Below are positions 23,316 through 36,609 of a stretch of 64,000 bases of DNA, piece after piece. Source of the stretch: Ambrosia x helenae (taxonomy: Eukaryota; Streptophyta; Magnoliopsida; Asterales; Asteraceae); the NCBI GenBank assembly GCA_030844895.1, contig CM061228.1:51387081-51451080 (forward strand), given 5' to 3'. A program made the translations under genes and the position numbers. Every line of letters begins with the position of its first letter. Position 1 is the stretch's first letter. The notes below the pieces were generated by a model. That model was given only the letters and a program-made list of their open reading frames with translations. It searched no databases and was not told the DNA's origin.

Positions 23316-26300
23316 ATGGCACCAGCCACAAGAAGCAACAGTGGGAATGAAAGACTGCCCACGACACCCGAGGAGCTTGAAACCCTAGTTTCGGGACGTA
23401 TCGCCCAAGCTCTCGCAGAACACAATGCCACGCGCACCGAAAGGTCGCGAGACCGAACCGGGAGCGACAGACGCGAAACCTCCCCTACTGGTAAGAAGAC
23501 GTCGGGTATATACAACAGGAGTCTTCGTGAAACTCCTACCTTATATTTAATATTGCTTTATTATTGCGGAAACGGCCTCACGAGAACGTGGCTGCACGTT
23601 TAAAGCTTTCCTGGACTGCAAACCACTGAATTTCAGCGGCACTGAAGGTTCTGTCGGACTAGTCAAATGGTTCGAGAAGACCGAAGCTGTGATTCGTATT
23701 AGCAGCTGTACCCCACGACAGGCTGTCATGTATGCCACCAACCTGTTTCTGGACCAAGTTCTGACCTGGTGGAACAACCAAGTGCAGACACTGGGAGATG
23801 ATGCTGCTTACTCCTTATCATGGTTGGAGTTGAAAGAACTAATGATCGCCGAGTACTGCCCGGCAAGTGAAGTGCAGAAGCTAGAGACTGAGTTCTGGAA
23901 CCTCACCATGGTTGGACCGGACGTAGCTGGTTACACGTCCAGATTCCATGACCTCTCCCGGTTAGTGCCTCGCCTGGTCACCCCGGAAAGCAAAAAGGTG
24001 GAAAGGTACCTCTTCGGACTGGCACCACAGATACGCGGCATGGTCACTGCTTCCAAGCCTACAACCATGCGCGAAGCTATCGACCTCGCCTTGAGCCTCA
24101 CTGAAGACGCCATCCGAATGGGCACTCTAATCCGGAAAGTGTCAGGGTTGAAGCTTACTGAGTCCAGCAGTGTTGAGGGTAAAAATCTGGGTACAAGTTC
24201 AGTCGTCGGGTCAAGTGAACAGGGAAATAGGCCAAGGTTTGGGAAGCGTAAGCGCGATGAAAGGAAAAAGGATGGATCATCAGGTTCAGGGAAGAAAGGA
24301 AAAGGGTATGTGGCCACTGGACGTGGAAATAATGGAAAGCAAGGTTACCAGGGCAGGAACGAAGTGATCTGCGGTAAGTGCCGTCGTTCGGGGCACAAGA
24401 CAGAAGATTGCAGATCAGGAGCGCCAAAGAACAGTGGAGCGAGGCCCTGTTTCTCATGTGGATCGCTCGATCATTGGAAGAGGGACTGCCCCAAACTTAA
24501 CAACCAAGCCCGTGGGCGAGCGTTCGTGATTGGTGCCGGTGACGCACGACAAGACCCTAATGTGGTCACTGGTACGTTCCCTCTAAATGGTCATTATGCT
24601 TCAGTATTGTTTGATACTGGCGCTGATTTTAGCTTCGTATCTGTCGAATTTAAAAGATCACTTGGTTTAAAGACTAGTAAGCTAGACACACCATACTCTA
24701 TCGAACTAGCTAACGGTAAGACTATAGAAACTCGAGAGGTAGCAAAGGATTGTAAGTTGGATCTCTGTGGTCATGAGTTTGACATTGAGCTATTGCCAGT
24801 CGTACTGGGTAGCTTTGACATAGTCGTTGGCATGGATTGGCTATCCGCACACCGCGCCATCGTCGTGTGCAATGACAAAGTAATTCAAGCTCCCCTCGCG
24901 AGCGGTGAAACCCTATCGATCCAAGGGGAAAGGCGTGGAATGCCATTGAGAATTATTACCAGCATGAAAGCCAGGAAGTGCCTAAGGAAAGGTCTCGTCG
25001 CGTTCTTGGCGCATGTGGTAGACAAGAAGGCCGACGAGCGAAAGCTAGAAGACATTCCGATAGCCAGAGACTTTCCAGATGTGTTCCCAGAAGATTTGCC
25101 GGGATTGCCGCCACCCCGACAAGTCGAGTTTCGCATCGACCTTGTTCCAGGAGCAGCACCTGTAGCGCGATCGCCATATCGCCTAGCTCCTTCTGAGATG
25201 CAGGAACTGTCTGAACAACTGCAAGAGTTGTTGGACAAAGGTTTCATAAGACCAAGCTTCTCACCTTGGGGAGCTCCCGTCTTATTCGTGAAGAAGAAGG
25301 ATGGCACTTTTCGAATGTGCATCGACTATCGTGAACTGAACAAGCTAACTATTAAAAATCGCTATCCTCTTCCCAGGATCGACGATTTGTTTGACCAACT
25401 TCAAGGATCCAGTTTCTACTCCAAGATCGACCTAAGGTCCGGTTATCATCAATTGCGTATTCAAGAAGAAGACGTGCCAAAAACAGCATTCAGGACTCGT
25501 TATGGGCACTACGAGTTTCTGGTCATGTCATTTGGTTTAACTAACGCACCAGCTGTTTTCATGGACTTGATGAACCGAGTGTGCAAACCATACTTGGACA
25601 AATTTGTCATTGTCTTCATTGATGACATCTTGATCTACTCACGCACGAAGGAGGAACACGAGGATCATCTCCGATTAATCCTCGAGGTACTTCGCAAAGA
25701 GAAACTCTATGCTAAGTTTTCAAAATGTGATTTTTGGATTCGAGAGGTTCACTTTTTAGGCCATGTAGTGAATGAAAAGGGTATACATGTCGATCCCGCC
25801 AAGATCGAAGCAATCAAGAATTGGGACGCCCCTAGAACGCCTACTGAAGTACGACAATTTCTTGGCCTTGCGGGTTACTACAAAAGGTTCATCGAGAACT
25901 TTTCTAAAATAGCACAGTCTCTAACCATGCTAACCCAAAAGGATAAGAAGTTTGAATGGACGGAAAGGCAGGAAGCAGCGTTTCAGTTGCTGAAGGATAA
26001 GTTATGTGGCGCACCAATACTATCACTCCCCGATGGTACGGAAGACTTCGTAGTTTACTGTGACGCCTCTCATCAGGGATTGGGTTGTGTATTGATGCAG
26101 CGAGAGAAGGTCATAGCCTATGCTTCCAGACAGCTAAAGCTTCATGAGAAGAATTACACCACACATGATCTGGAACTAGGAGCCGTGGTATTCGCACTCA
26201 AGATATGGAGACACTATCTGTACGGAACCAAGTGTACGATCTTCACTGATCATAAAAGTTTGCAGCACATCTTTGACCAGAAGGAATTGAACATGCGACA

Positions 26301-27903
26301 ACGGCGATGGGTCGAATTATTGAACGATTACGATTGTGAGATAAAGTACCATCCCGGGAAGGCGAACGTTGTAGCCGACGCCTTGAGTCGCAAGGAACGG
26401 GTTAAGCCACTGCGTGTCCGAGCTTTGGGTCTAACCATCCACACGAACCTGACTGACCGGATTCGTGAAGCTCAAACTAACGCTCTTAAACCCGAGAATG
26501 TCAAGGGTGAAAGGTTGCGGAAGATGGTTGATTCACTGGAGTCAAAAGCGGATCAAGCTCTGTACTTCATGAATAGAATTTGGGTACCAGTGTACGGTGG
26601 ATTGCGTGAACTAGTATTAGCCGAAGCCCACAGTTCGCGATATTCGGTTCACCCTGGAGCAGACAAGATGTTCCATGATTTGAAGGAATTTTACTGGTGG
26701 CCAAATTTCAAGAGAGATATAGCGGCGTATGTTGCGCGATGTTTGACTTGCGCGAAGGTCAAGGCCGAGCATCAGAAACCATCCGGATTGCTCCGGCAAA
26801 CGGAGATACCGGAATGGAAATGGGAAAGGATCACTATGGACTTCATTACCAAATTGCCCAGGACAACAAGCGGCCATGACATGATCTGGGTAATCGTTGA
26901 TCGATTGACAAAATCTGCACACTTCCTCCCCATTCGCGAAACGGATAAGTTGGAGAAACTAACCCGTTTGTATATTAAGGAAGTTGTGTCAAAACACGGT
27001 GTACCTATTTCTATCATCTCCGATCGAGATAGTCGTTTCACCTCAAGATTTTGGGAAAGTTTGAATGAAGCCCTCGGTACTCGCCTTGACATGAGTACCG
27101 CATATCATCCACAAACCGATGGTCAGAGTGAACGGACCATCCAGACCCTGGAGGATATGCTACGGGCATGCGCAATCGATTTCAGCGGAAATTGGGATAC
27201 TCACTTGCCACTGGTAGAGTTTTCGTATAACAACAGCTACCACACGAGCATTCAAGCTGCACCTTTTGAAGCTCTATATGGACGCAAGTGCAGATCGCCT
27301 TTATGTTGGGCCGAAGTTGGTGAAAAGCAACTTACCGGACCCGAAATTGTTCAGGAAACGACGGATAAGGTCTTTCTGATTAGAGAACGTCTCAAAGCGG
27401 CACGTGACCGACAGAAAAGCTACGCAGACATGAGGAGGAAGCCTTTGGAATTTCAAGTCGGAGACAGGGTCCTACTAAAGGTGTCACCTTGGAAAGGTGT
27501 CGCGCGCTTCGGGAAGCGCGGAAAACTAAACCCGCGATATGTTGGACCATTCGAAATCCTATCCAGAGTAGGCCCCGTAGCGTACAAGCTCAAGTTACCA
27601 CAAGAACTTAACGGTGTACATGACACGTTCCACGTGTCGAACTTGAAAAAGTGCTTATCCGACGAAACCCTCATCATCCCCGCAGACGAAATCCACATTG
27701 ACGACAAGTTACACTTCGTCGAAGAGCCAATCGAAGTAACCGATTGGAAGGTCCAAAAGCTAAGACGCAGTAAGATCAGATTGGTCAAAGTGTGTTGGAA
27801 TGCCAAGCGTGGACCGGAGTTCACGTGGGAAAGGCTGGACCGGATGAAGCAAAAGTATCCCGCCCTATTCGAGAAGACCCCTATACCGGAGAACTCAAAG
27901 TGA
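23316..27903 (+). CDS. Chromovirus gag-pol polyprotein (possibly one small intron in gag)
   Basis: Gag starts at ATG 23316 (MAPATRSNSGN). The frame changes between 23490 and 23590, then stays open to 27903 (1404 codons from 23689). A 94 bp intron 23491-23584 (GTAAG...GAG) would join the two frames exactly; a frameshift is the alternative. Domains in order: retrotransposon gag (about 23600-24150); two CCHC knuckles, CGKCRRSGHKTEDC and CFSCGSLDHWKRDC; aspartic protease LFDTGADFSFVS (~24607); RT with YRELNKLTIKNRYPLPR and VFIDDILIYS (~25610); RNase H with VYCDASHQGLGCVL (~26055); integrase with HX4HX~30CX2C finger and D,D,E core (DFITKLP, SDRDSRFTSRFW, QTDGQSERTIQTL). A chromodomain-like tail follows (VEEPIEVTDWK, FTWERLDRMKQKYP). 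All catalytic motifs look intact. The protein copies element RNA and inserts the DNA, probably with a heterochromatin preference. Confidence 0.9.
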
Positions 27904-27921
27904 ATTCCGGGACGGAATTCT

Positions 27922-27937
27922 CTTAACGGGGGGAGAA
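27922..27937 (+). other. Polypurine tract of the chromovirus
   Basis: ACGGGGGGAGAA sits directly before the TGTAACAACC of the 3' LTR, the standard plus-strand primer. Confidence 0.85.
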
Positions 27938-30900
27938 TGTAACAACCGACAAAATTAAGGTAATTCCGTACTAATTAATTAAACGCGATTAACGTAATTA
28001 ACCGTAATTATGTGCTGAATATTTAATTGAGGCCTTAGAAAGATAGGAATTCCCAAATAATGCATAGGAATGCATAAGTTTAATAGCAAAGCATGATAGG
28101 ATCATGCGCAGGCAAAACTATCCGGTATGGACACTGGCGATTACCCGGTAAAACTTAAATAAGCGAAACGAACACCGGACACCCGGAATATAAAATAAAT
28201 AATATTTTCACAAAATATTATGAGTTTTGGAAACCCAAAGCCATACGTGAAAGCTTATTGCACAAATCTCCCGGTAACGAATAAAGTGCGCGTACCGCAC
28301 CCGATACGCGCGCAACACGTAAATTCACCCGACAAAAACCGAAATAAATTATCAGTAATTTAACTGGGCAAAATTTTATGAATATTAACGGTATTTTAAT
28401 ATTGAGGTAAACCGCGGTTAAAATTCGAGAAATACCCGGGCGGTACCCGAAAGGAACTAACTTAAACATAATATGGAGAGATAATTAGCAAGGTGGACCC
28501 CACCAAACACCCCATAGGGGCCGGCCAAAAGGGCCACTTGAGTGTAGTTCACTTGAGTTTTTATTAAATCTCTTCCATATCATTTGCAATGATGAGCATG
28601 CATGTAAAAGAATTGGATAAAAAGATTAACCCAATCATTCTTCCTCCCTCTCTCTCTAACTCGGCCAAACACCCCCATATAATATCATTAGAGATTTTTT
28701 TTGATCTTCATAATCCTTCCATAATCTTCCAATATCCACGGCAAGATACTTACAATCTTTGCAAGATTTGGAAGAACACTATAAGCACACTTGAAGAGCA
28801 TTTGAAGAAAATCACAAAAACTCTTCTTCTTTTTCTTCTTGTGGCCGTGGACTTCCACCACCCCACCAACACCTCTCTTTCAATTTTTACAACTTCAAAT
28901 CATCTCTAGTTCATTCTAAATCAAACCCCTTCTTGTGTGTTCAAGAGCTTGGAGCATAACCCACTTGGAAGAACACATTAAACCTCACCCAAAACCCAAG
29001 ATTTTGTCTTCCCTAGCCTTGAGCTAGTAGTAAGTCTTGCATTGTTTTATTATTTAAAATGTCATATTTTTGTGCTATGAAAGCAAGTTGTACAATGTGG
29101 GTAATAAAAATGAGTTTTGTAGAAGTAATGGGTTTTATTAAAAATGAAGATGGAAGAATAATAATATGATGAAATCTTAGATTATTATTAATAAAAGTGG
29201 CATTTTGAAGAAAATATAATAATAAGAACATACTTGTAAGTTGGAAGATGAGAAAAACTAGATTTTGGAAAATGACTTGAATATGATGAAAAGTGGTTTT
29301 AATCATCATAAGATGACTAGTTAATGTCAAAAAGTTGTTAAAAAGAATTATAAAATCATAGATGAAAAAGTTTCATCTTCAAAGTCCACTCACTTAGATG
29401 AGTGAAAATTGGATGTTTTGGATTAAAATATGGATTAAGCACATTATTGACATCTAGGATGGATTAGAAGACCATTAAAAGTAAAAAGAAGTGAAAACAA
29501 CTAAACATGATGAAAATGGTTCTTCAAAGTCCACTAAAGTGGAAGAAAAATATTAACTTGGAAAGGTTGAGTGAAAAATGCTACAAGTATAAGTTAAAGG
29601 ATTAATATGACAACTTTGGAAGTCGAGGGACCCAAAATAAATATTTTAGAAAACTATTGGACCAAAAACACAATAATGGGAAAATTTGTGTCAAAAGTGT
29701 AAGTAATAATTTACAAGGTAAATTTGGTAAATAATAGTAGCATACTTGGGTATTTTAAGTAAAAAGTATATTTTTATAAAATGGACGTTTTATAAAAATA
29801 AATGGAGTAACGCGAGCATTTTATAAAGTAAGATTGTATAAAATAAATACTTGGGAAGACTTGTACAAAAATAAGATACTTTTATATAAATGGGAATATA
29901 AAAGTATCGGAAACATTTTTGGTAACAAGTTGGACAAGTTGGACTAAAACGTACATAATATATTTTTCCGAGAAATAAACGTTCGGAATCGGAAGTTGGA
30001 ACAATACTTCCATGAGAACGCGCAACGGAAATAAATATGAAAAACGCTAACTAACGAACTTAGTTACACGAACCAACGTAAACGGACTTATGAGGAAAAG
30101 ACCATTACGTCGAGATAAAAATATACATATATATTTTAAGGAAATAAAATATATATAACAAGGGTGAAACGTGCGTAACACTTTCCTAAGTGTAGTAACA
30201 ATATTCGTGGGAAAGGAGAAACATAACGTAACAAATTAAAAACGCTAAACGACACATGAACTTAACAAGTAGTATCCGCGCGATGATATATGTACATATA
30301 CTCGTTTCCGACGAAATTCTAGTACATCTATTTAAATGGGAAAATAGATATGCGAGAAGGAAAACCGAGACGAGTAGGTGAAATATATCTACGAACGCGT
30401 GAATACCGACAAGATCCTAGTACATTTATTTAAATGGAAAAATAAATGTACGGTGTGGTAAGTCTAGTCGGGCGTTAAGATTATGTTACCAAACGACAAA
30501 GACTTAGCATATTTATTTAAATGGGAAAATAAATATGTGGCAAAGTAAGTCGGGTCGGTTAATAAGAAAAACACTTTATATCGAGCGAAAAGATCCTAAG
30601 TATAATTATTTAAATGGGAAAATAATTATACGTTGGGTAGAGTCGTGTCGAGTATAATGTTGTACAAGTCATAAAGAATATTAATAAGAACAATATATGA
30701 CTTGTAAGGAAAGGGTAATCCATCGCCATTGAACCTAGGATACGAAACTATTAAACGGGAATAGGGATAAAGACGTGGTCGGGAAGTTGGGTGTACAACT
30801 TGCCAAGGCACATACACCATAGGTGTAAGTGACTTATACGCCTAGAACCTTTGTAGGTACGGGATCACAAACTTTACTATCTTCTTTGAGCCGAGCACAG

Positions 30901-31661
30901 TTACAGGTGAGTCTCACGGCCCCATTTCTAAACTATTTAACGTTTTTACGGGGGAAAGATATGTTGGGATTGTATGACGGGTTGGATACTTGAGTAAAGA
31001 TCGCCACTCGGGGTTGAGACCTCCCCACTATAATCATTTATTCAGGAATGAGAAACCAAAGGGATATTTGGATAGTACTATTGGTGCCTGACCAGGCCCA
31101 CCCCTAATCGATAGCGTCGATAATGCATCGGCGTATGCCTGGGGTGCACTTATTCTGAAATAAAGTCGTAGGAATACCGAGTAACGACTTTGGGCGGGGG
31201 CATTATTAATTGTCTTGGTTTGGTTATAGGCTCAAGTAAATTGTAGGACTTTTGCAACTCCTATAAATGTCATAACAAGGATATTCCCACTTTATAAAGA
31301 CTTATTAAATTAAAACCTGTGAACTCACCAATATTTATATATTGACGATTTTCAAACATATCTTTCAGGTAATTGATTGATGGAAGTTAGCATGGCGAGC
31401 AGGGTCGGGGATGTCTCCAAGTTGGGCGTTGGGAATGTCGTGAAGGGGTCTTATCTCTTTATTCCATGGACTTAGGGATAAAGGGAGAAGCCTCTTTATC
31501 AATTTCAAAAACAATTTATAATTATGTATGGATAATTTAACATGATTATTAGCATTGAATAAATGCCCGTTTTTCTAATTACTATTGTGGTTTGCATTAA
31601 TCTTGGCTTAATACTTTTGAACCGTCGCGCCACGTGTTTCCGCCTTAGACGTGGTGTGACA
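27938..31661 (+). repeat. 3' LTR of the chromovirus
   Basis: 3724 bp, almost identical to 17460-21173. Differences seen include a short duplication near 29930 (ACAAGTTGG repeated) and a few single-base changes. The hairpin array is repeated here (loops at 29888, 30334, 30432, 30519 and 30612). One loop has changed to AAATGGAA. Confidence 0.92.
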
Positions 31662-33266
31662 GATTCGGATTTGGATCATCCAACGGATAATCCGAACCTT
31701 TAAAAAAAATCCTTCCCCTTTATGCTTAATCTAAAACCAGAACCTGTTTAAAGTTTAAACCAAACATTCAAAATCAAAAGTTTCCAACCATTCAAAGTTG
31801 TCCAACATACATAAACATTCAAAACATACCAAGTTTAAACAACCACAAACAAAACAAAACAAAACAAAGCAACTACGAAATTACAAAGATAAGTTCCAAA
31901 AGTAGTTCATGAAACATTTAAAACGACAAATCCAGCCATAAGCACTTGCAAACATCCATTATCCGACCCTTGTAAACCTGCAATTATCCAAATACGCAAT
32001 AAACATTATATATATACAATATAGCAACAGACACATTATTTAAATACATCCGAAAGATGCTTTTTGGCTGCTTCTATTTGGATTGAAGCATTAAGTTGTA
32101 TTATCAATTTATCATCCAAAACAATGAAACATACCAAGTCAAACACCACTCTGTTACTTTATTTTTAATAAATACATCCAAGACAATTGCATTGCACATT
32201 TACTTGTGTATTTAGTATGCATATTTAGTATGCAGTAACAAATATATGAATTCAAATTCATAAATAATAATTCTAAAACAAGCATAATTTAATAGAAATA
32301 AAAATACCTTAAGTCGACTCCGTTTCATGACTTTCATCAACCGTTTCATCAATGATAATGGTGGGTTGTTGCAATGTTAACTCCTTCATTTCTATGATAC
32401 AACATAAAAAAACATTAGAAATGCATATGTATAAAAAACTAAATAACAACTTACTAGTTCGTCTAACCTTCTTCCAATCTCTCGATATCAAAAATTGTAT
32501 CTTCAAATATTATCGGATTGTTAGAAGCACGCAACCAATCTTGTGCACAAACCAATGCTTCTACCATTCTTGGGGTTAAGGAAGTTCGAAAACTATCAAG
32601 CAAATGTCCCCCGGTGCTAAATGCCGATTCAGAGGCAACCGTAGAAACAGGAATTGCAAGAACATCTCGGGCCATCCTAGCAAGAACGGATATCGACATT
32701 GTTGAACTTTCCACCATTTTAATATGTCGAATCGTGAGTCCATAGGTTCCCGATCTTCTCCAAGATATTTGTCTAACTCGGATTTTCTCATAGATGTTTC
32801 CGAACTTCCCATTGCCATTTCAAACCGCTTAGTCATAAGTTCTTCAATGTCCATTGTTGTTTGATTCTCATTCCATGCCATACCAGATTCAGAACTTTCG
32901 GATGATGACACCTTAGTATCCTTCTTTTGTTTAGGCATAGAATTCTCATAATGTTCAAACAAAGCCTTCAAGTTCACCTTTAGAGTATTGATGATACTTG
33001 CATCTACAAACTTTTCCTTAACAAGCCATTCAATATATTGCCATTTTCGTCTTGGGTCAAGAACCACAGCAAAAAACAAAAACTGATTGAGCTTAAGTAC
33101 ATCACCCCAATACTTCATGTACTTTTGTTTCATTAGAAGCGCCATTGAACGGATTGAGAGATCATCATGCTTGGTGTAACCATCAATCACAGTGCCAATT
33201 CCAAATATTTCATGCACATATGCATTGGATGTCACATAGCGAGAACCTAAAAATCTTAGTTCCACA
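31662..33266 (-). mobile_element. Right part of the hAT transposon, 5'-truncated
   Basis: It starts with the second GATTC and more CCGAA-type subterminal motifs. About 600 bp of AT-rich non-coding sequence follow (with a short ACAAAACAAA-type repeat near 31846), then the 3' half of a minus-strand transposase. No right terminal inverted repeat is present: the transposase frame runs directly into the target duplication ATCACAAG at 33267-33274. The element's BED-finger half and right end are therefore lost. Confidence 0.8.
32312..33266 (-). pseudogene. hAT (Ac-like) transposase, C-terminal half, broken
   Basis: The minus strand encodes the C-terminal half of an Ac/RICESLEEPER-type transposase. 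It shows VLDPRRKWQYIEWLV, a linker, then the dimerisation domain with SELDKYLGEDRE, FDILKWWK and, one frame over, ARMARDVLAIPVSTVASESAFSTGG, RTSLTPRMVEALVCAQDWLR. The frame is shifted by one base near 32689. An intron-like break (GTTAGACG... to ...CATAG) precedes the last acidic exon ending at about 32312. The N-terminal BED zinc finger and the first catalytic Asp are missing. It is not functional; in full-length relatives this protein cuts and rejoins the terminal repeats. Confidence 0.85.
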
Positions 33267-34806
33267 ATCACAAGTTCCACAATACTTATCATTGTTCATA
33301 TCTATAGTGGATTCAGAACTTACCTGTTTCGGAGGATCAGTCATAGCCATCAAAGCAAAATGCGCTTCCTTTCCAGCAAAGAACTTGGAGTAGTCAATTT
33401 TGGTGAAAGCGTCATCAACAATGCATGACTTCCGAGTCATTAGAAAATCAGCTTCGGCCAGGAGTTGATCAATATCATCATCCAATGAATTGACACTGGA
33501 TTCCGAATCTGCTTCACTCTCCGAATCAGAATATGCCGAATCACGCTCATCAGGAATATCAGTGACTGAATCAAGGATCATTCCTGAAGTCTTCACATCT
33601 TGTGATTCTTCAACAGAAATATCAGCTTCATCTACCATCTCCTTAATCTTTACTTCAGAAACCTTTTCTGTCTCCAAAACATCTCCAACTATTACCGGCT
33701 CCTCTAAGTCAATCTTCTGAGCAACACAAGCTACATTCCCAGCAGTAATTTCTTCAACACCCAGTTGCATCCCAGTCCAGTCAAAACCTTCATCTTTTTG
33801 GATCACCAAAGCCTGATTTTGGTTTTCGGTTTGAGTTTGGCTATTTGGTGTGGAAATTGGAATAATGGTTCTGGTTGGGTTATGTGGTGTTTGAGTTTGA
33901 GTCTGATTGGGTGTAGTTGTTTGTCTAGCAGGGTTATTTTATGAGGTGTTATGTTGGTTTTGGTAATTGTTTTGTGATTGATAGTTATTGTTGTTTTAGC
34001 TTTGATAGGTTTCCTGGTTCTGAGATTGACGGTTTTGGTAATTTGTGTTGAATGGATTCCTGTTACCTTGTTGAGCTGGCTGAGTGCATTCCCTCTTAAA
34101 ATGACCTTTACCACCACAATTAAAACAAGTTACTTTGGCTTTGTTGAAGCCATAAGTGGTGTTAAGTGATGTAGACAGATCAGTTCTTCCTGTCTTCCCA
34201 ATAAACTCAGTTGCTCGTCTCATAACACTCGCAAAAGCCCATTGGATATCAATAAGCTCCATTTCTTCTTTATCAATTTGAGCATAGTCTTCACTGGTTA
34301 GATTGTTGTTACCAATTTGACTAGCCACCAAACCATTGTATGAAGCAACCATTGCCGAAACCAATGCGACATGTTGCTGAGCAACTTCAAATGTGACGTT
34401 GTTCATGTTGGATGTCTCGAACACTACAAGACTTTGACTTAGTTGATTTGGGTTCATGTGAGGAATGTAAGGTTGTTGTTGAGGTTGATTCATGCTAGCT
34501 GTATAACATGCTACTTGTTGCATTAGTGAAAAAGGTGGAATGAAAGTGGTAGTGTATGATGGTGGTGTGTAGGATGAAGTTTGAGCAAGGTAGTTTATCG
34601 GGGTGTTAGGTGGTTCCATAACACTTGAGACACAAGCAATGTGTGGTGCAACGGTACCACTAGCACTAGAACTAGTCAAATTAGAAGATGTACCAGCATG
34701 ATACAACTCCAGATTCTGAGGAAACTGTGATCTCTTTGCTTTCCTCTTCTCTTCCAACTCTTTGTTCTCTAGCTTTTGTATAAACTCATTGATGGTCCAA
34801 TACTGA
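33267..34806 (-). pseudogene. Copia A gag, middle part with zinc knuckle (broken)
   Basis: The minus-strand frame runs 34757-33996, then with two stops (near 33993 and 33938) continues 33809-33267. It shows a basic start (EEKRKAKRSQFPQ), a Pro/Thr/Gln-rich linker, a knuckle CFNCGGKGHFKREC (CX2CX4HX4C, about 34085-34130), a Gln/Asn-rich stretch and an acidic Ser/Glu region. Its last codons before the hAT (YCGTCD) fit in frame to the codons at 17404 downward, so it is the same gag as 15714-17404. That gag would have two knuckles. The 5' side is cut near 34806. Confidence 0.75.
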
Positions 34807-34819
34807 TAAGCGTCTTTCT

Positions 34820-36079
34820 CCTTTCTCCTTTTGTATAAATTTAGAATAATTTTTGTAGAAATTTATAAAACATTAAACATTCCAGAAATGATTTTTACTT
34901 TCGAAAAATCATTTATTTAATATTTTTAATCGATTTTTGTTATTTTAATCATAAATAAATCATAATAAATTCATTTTTCAATATTTTTGCACCAAAATTT
35001 TATATAAATTATTTCTGTCCATTTAGAACAGAAATACAAATTTTAATTTAAAAATTCTTTAATTTTAATATTTTTAGATATTAAAGTTTTATTTTGACAA
35101 AATAGAAATAAATAGGCTAAATATTCTATTTTTAAGAAAATAATTTTATAAAAATTATTTTTGTACTTAAAACCTTATAATGTGACCACCTTTAATTTAA
35201 AGTCTACAAAAGACTTTTGTTTATTTATTTATCGAATTTCTTTTATTTATTAAACAATCTAATTAATAATCAAACGAATACTTATCCCCAAATTCGAAAC
35301 CCTATAAAATATTTGTAGACTAGAAAGACTTAGATATATTTATTACCTTAATTATAGGGAAATACTTGGCATCGTTGGGCTACACTTATTCTATTTTCAC
35401 AAGACTTAACATTCTGCTAAGGTGAGTTTACATAGCCCTTTTCCTGTTTTACATTTTGGGGTGAAACATGTTTAAACATTTTATACACTATCATTTACTC
35501 ATTCTTACATTGTTGAATCTTGTGATTCAATTACACTATCATTCTATCATTTGACTGTAACAAAAAGACACAGTACAATCATTAACAATGATCAAGCCGC
35601 CTGTTTAGATTATAGCGCTATAGGTCTGACAAACCCATCCCCCCGCATAAATTCAGGGATGATCGATAACAGTAACAACATTTAACTAACTTGCGAGTTA
35701 GGTCTCAGTCGACACAAGGTTTGATTGTACAAAGATGCATTGTTACATGTCGGACTCATACTCTATCATTATACAACTGTGATTGTTGTACAAACTATTG
35801 TTATCAATTATATTCAAAAACCTATGTATTCTCACCAACTTTTTGTTGACCCAAAATATTTTCAAACTTAACATGTTTCAGGTTCTACTTGCTTGAAGAT
35901 TTGAGTTAATGCTTGAAGATGTGTACATAGTATTATTCATTTTGATGTACGAATTTTTGTAGAACAATTGTATGTAATTTATTTAAATCATTTAATGAAA
36001 TTTATTATTCACCATGAGCTACTGAACAATCATCAATACGTGACATCCCGATGTTTCCGCCATCGGTTGGGGTGTTACA
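34820..36079 (+). mobile_element. 5' LTR (left end truncated) of a gag-only gypsy-like element
   Basis: AT-rich sequence ending in GGTTGGGGTGTTACA, followed by the primer site TGGTATCAGAGCCATGG at 36083-36099. Related LTR sequences occur at 44995-45640 (minus) and 48550-49829 (plus). The left boundary is approximate because it abuts copia A gag without a clear TG start. Confidence 0.75.
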
Positions 36080-36609
36080 GATTGGTATCAGAGCCATGGT
36101 TATAGGGAATTAGGTTATTAGAAAAATAATCTAGTCTATAACCATAGGATTATAACCAGTATTTGCCCCTTTTACTTGCTATTCTCTATCTCCCTCCTAC
36201 TTCTTATCCCTACAAGAAGATTGCTCTCCATCACTGGATCTACTCTTAGACTAATAGGACAAAATCTTCAGGTTTAGCCTGAACCAGCTTGAGATCTCGT
36301 CGAAGTTCTAGATTTTAATAACGAACACGTGCAATCTGGAAGGGTGAACGCCTGTATTCTGAGTTTTCTGTCTAGGCTGGCATTGCGCATATATCCCAAT
36401 CAGACGAGGGACCCGGATTCCTACCTGGGAATTCTCGGGATGAGTGTTCGCTTATAGGCTAAAGCATGTCTTCACTATGTTATTAGAATCTAGAATCTTT
36501 GATAAGTCAACGTTTTCGTTTATTCGTTTTAATAAATGGATAAATGATTACATTCCTTATATTACCTCATTCATGTCTCATTGAACCTTCATTGTGTCTC
36601 TTACAGATC
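36080..36609 (+). other. Primer site and leader of the gag-only element
   Basis: It holds the tRNA-Met primer site at 36083-36099 and a leader conserved with other elements in the window. GTGCAATCTGGAAGGGTGAA near 36328 is matched near 3465 and, inverted, near 44690-44715. No ORF precedes the gag start at 36610. Confidence 0.7.

Larger units (their letters stand above)
17460..31661 (+). mobile_element. Complete Ty3/gypsy chromovirus (Tekay/Del-like), 14.2 kb
   Basis: The element has two LTRs of about 3.7 kb, a primer site, an extra ORF, gag-pol, a polypurine tract, and a perfect 5 bp target duplication GATTC (17455-17459 and 31662-31666). By eye the LTRs differ at only around ten bases plus a few short indels, so this is the youngest layer in the window. 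The pol order PR-RT-RNaseH-INT with a chromodomain-like tail places it among chromoviruses. All coding blocks seem intact, so it could be autonomous or recently was. Confidence 0.92.
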
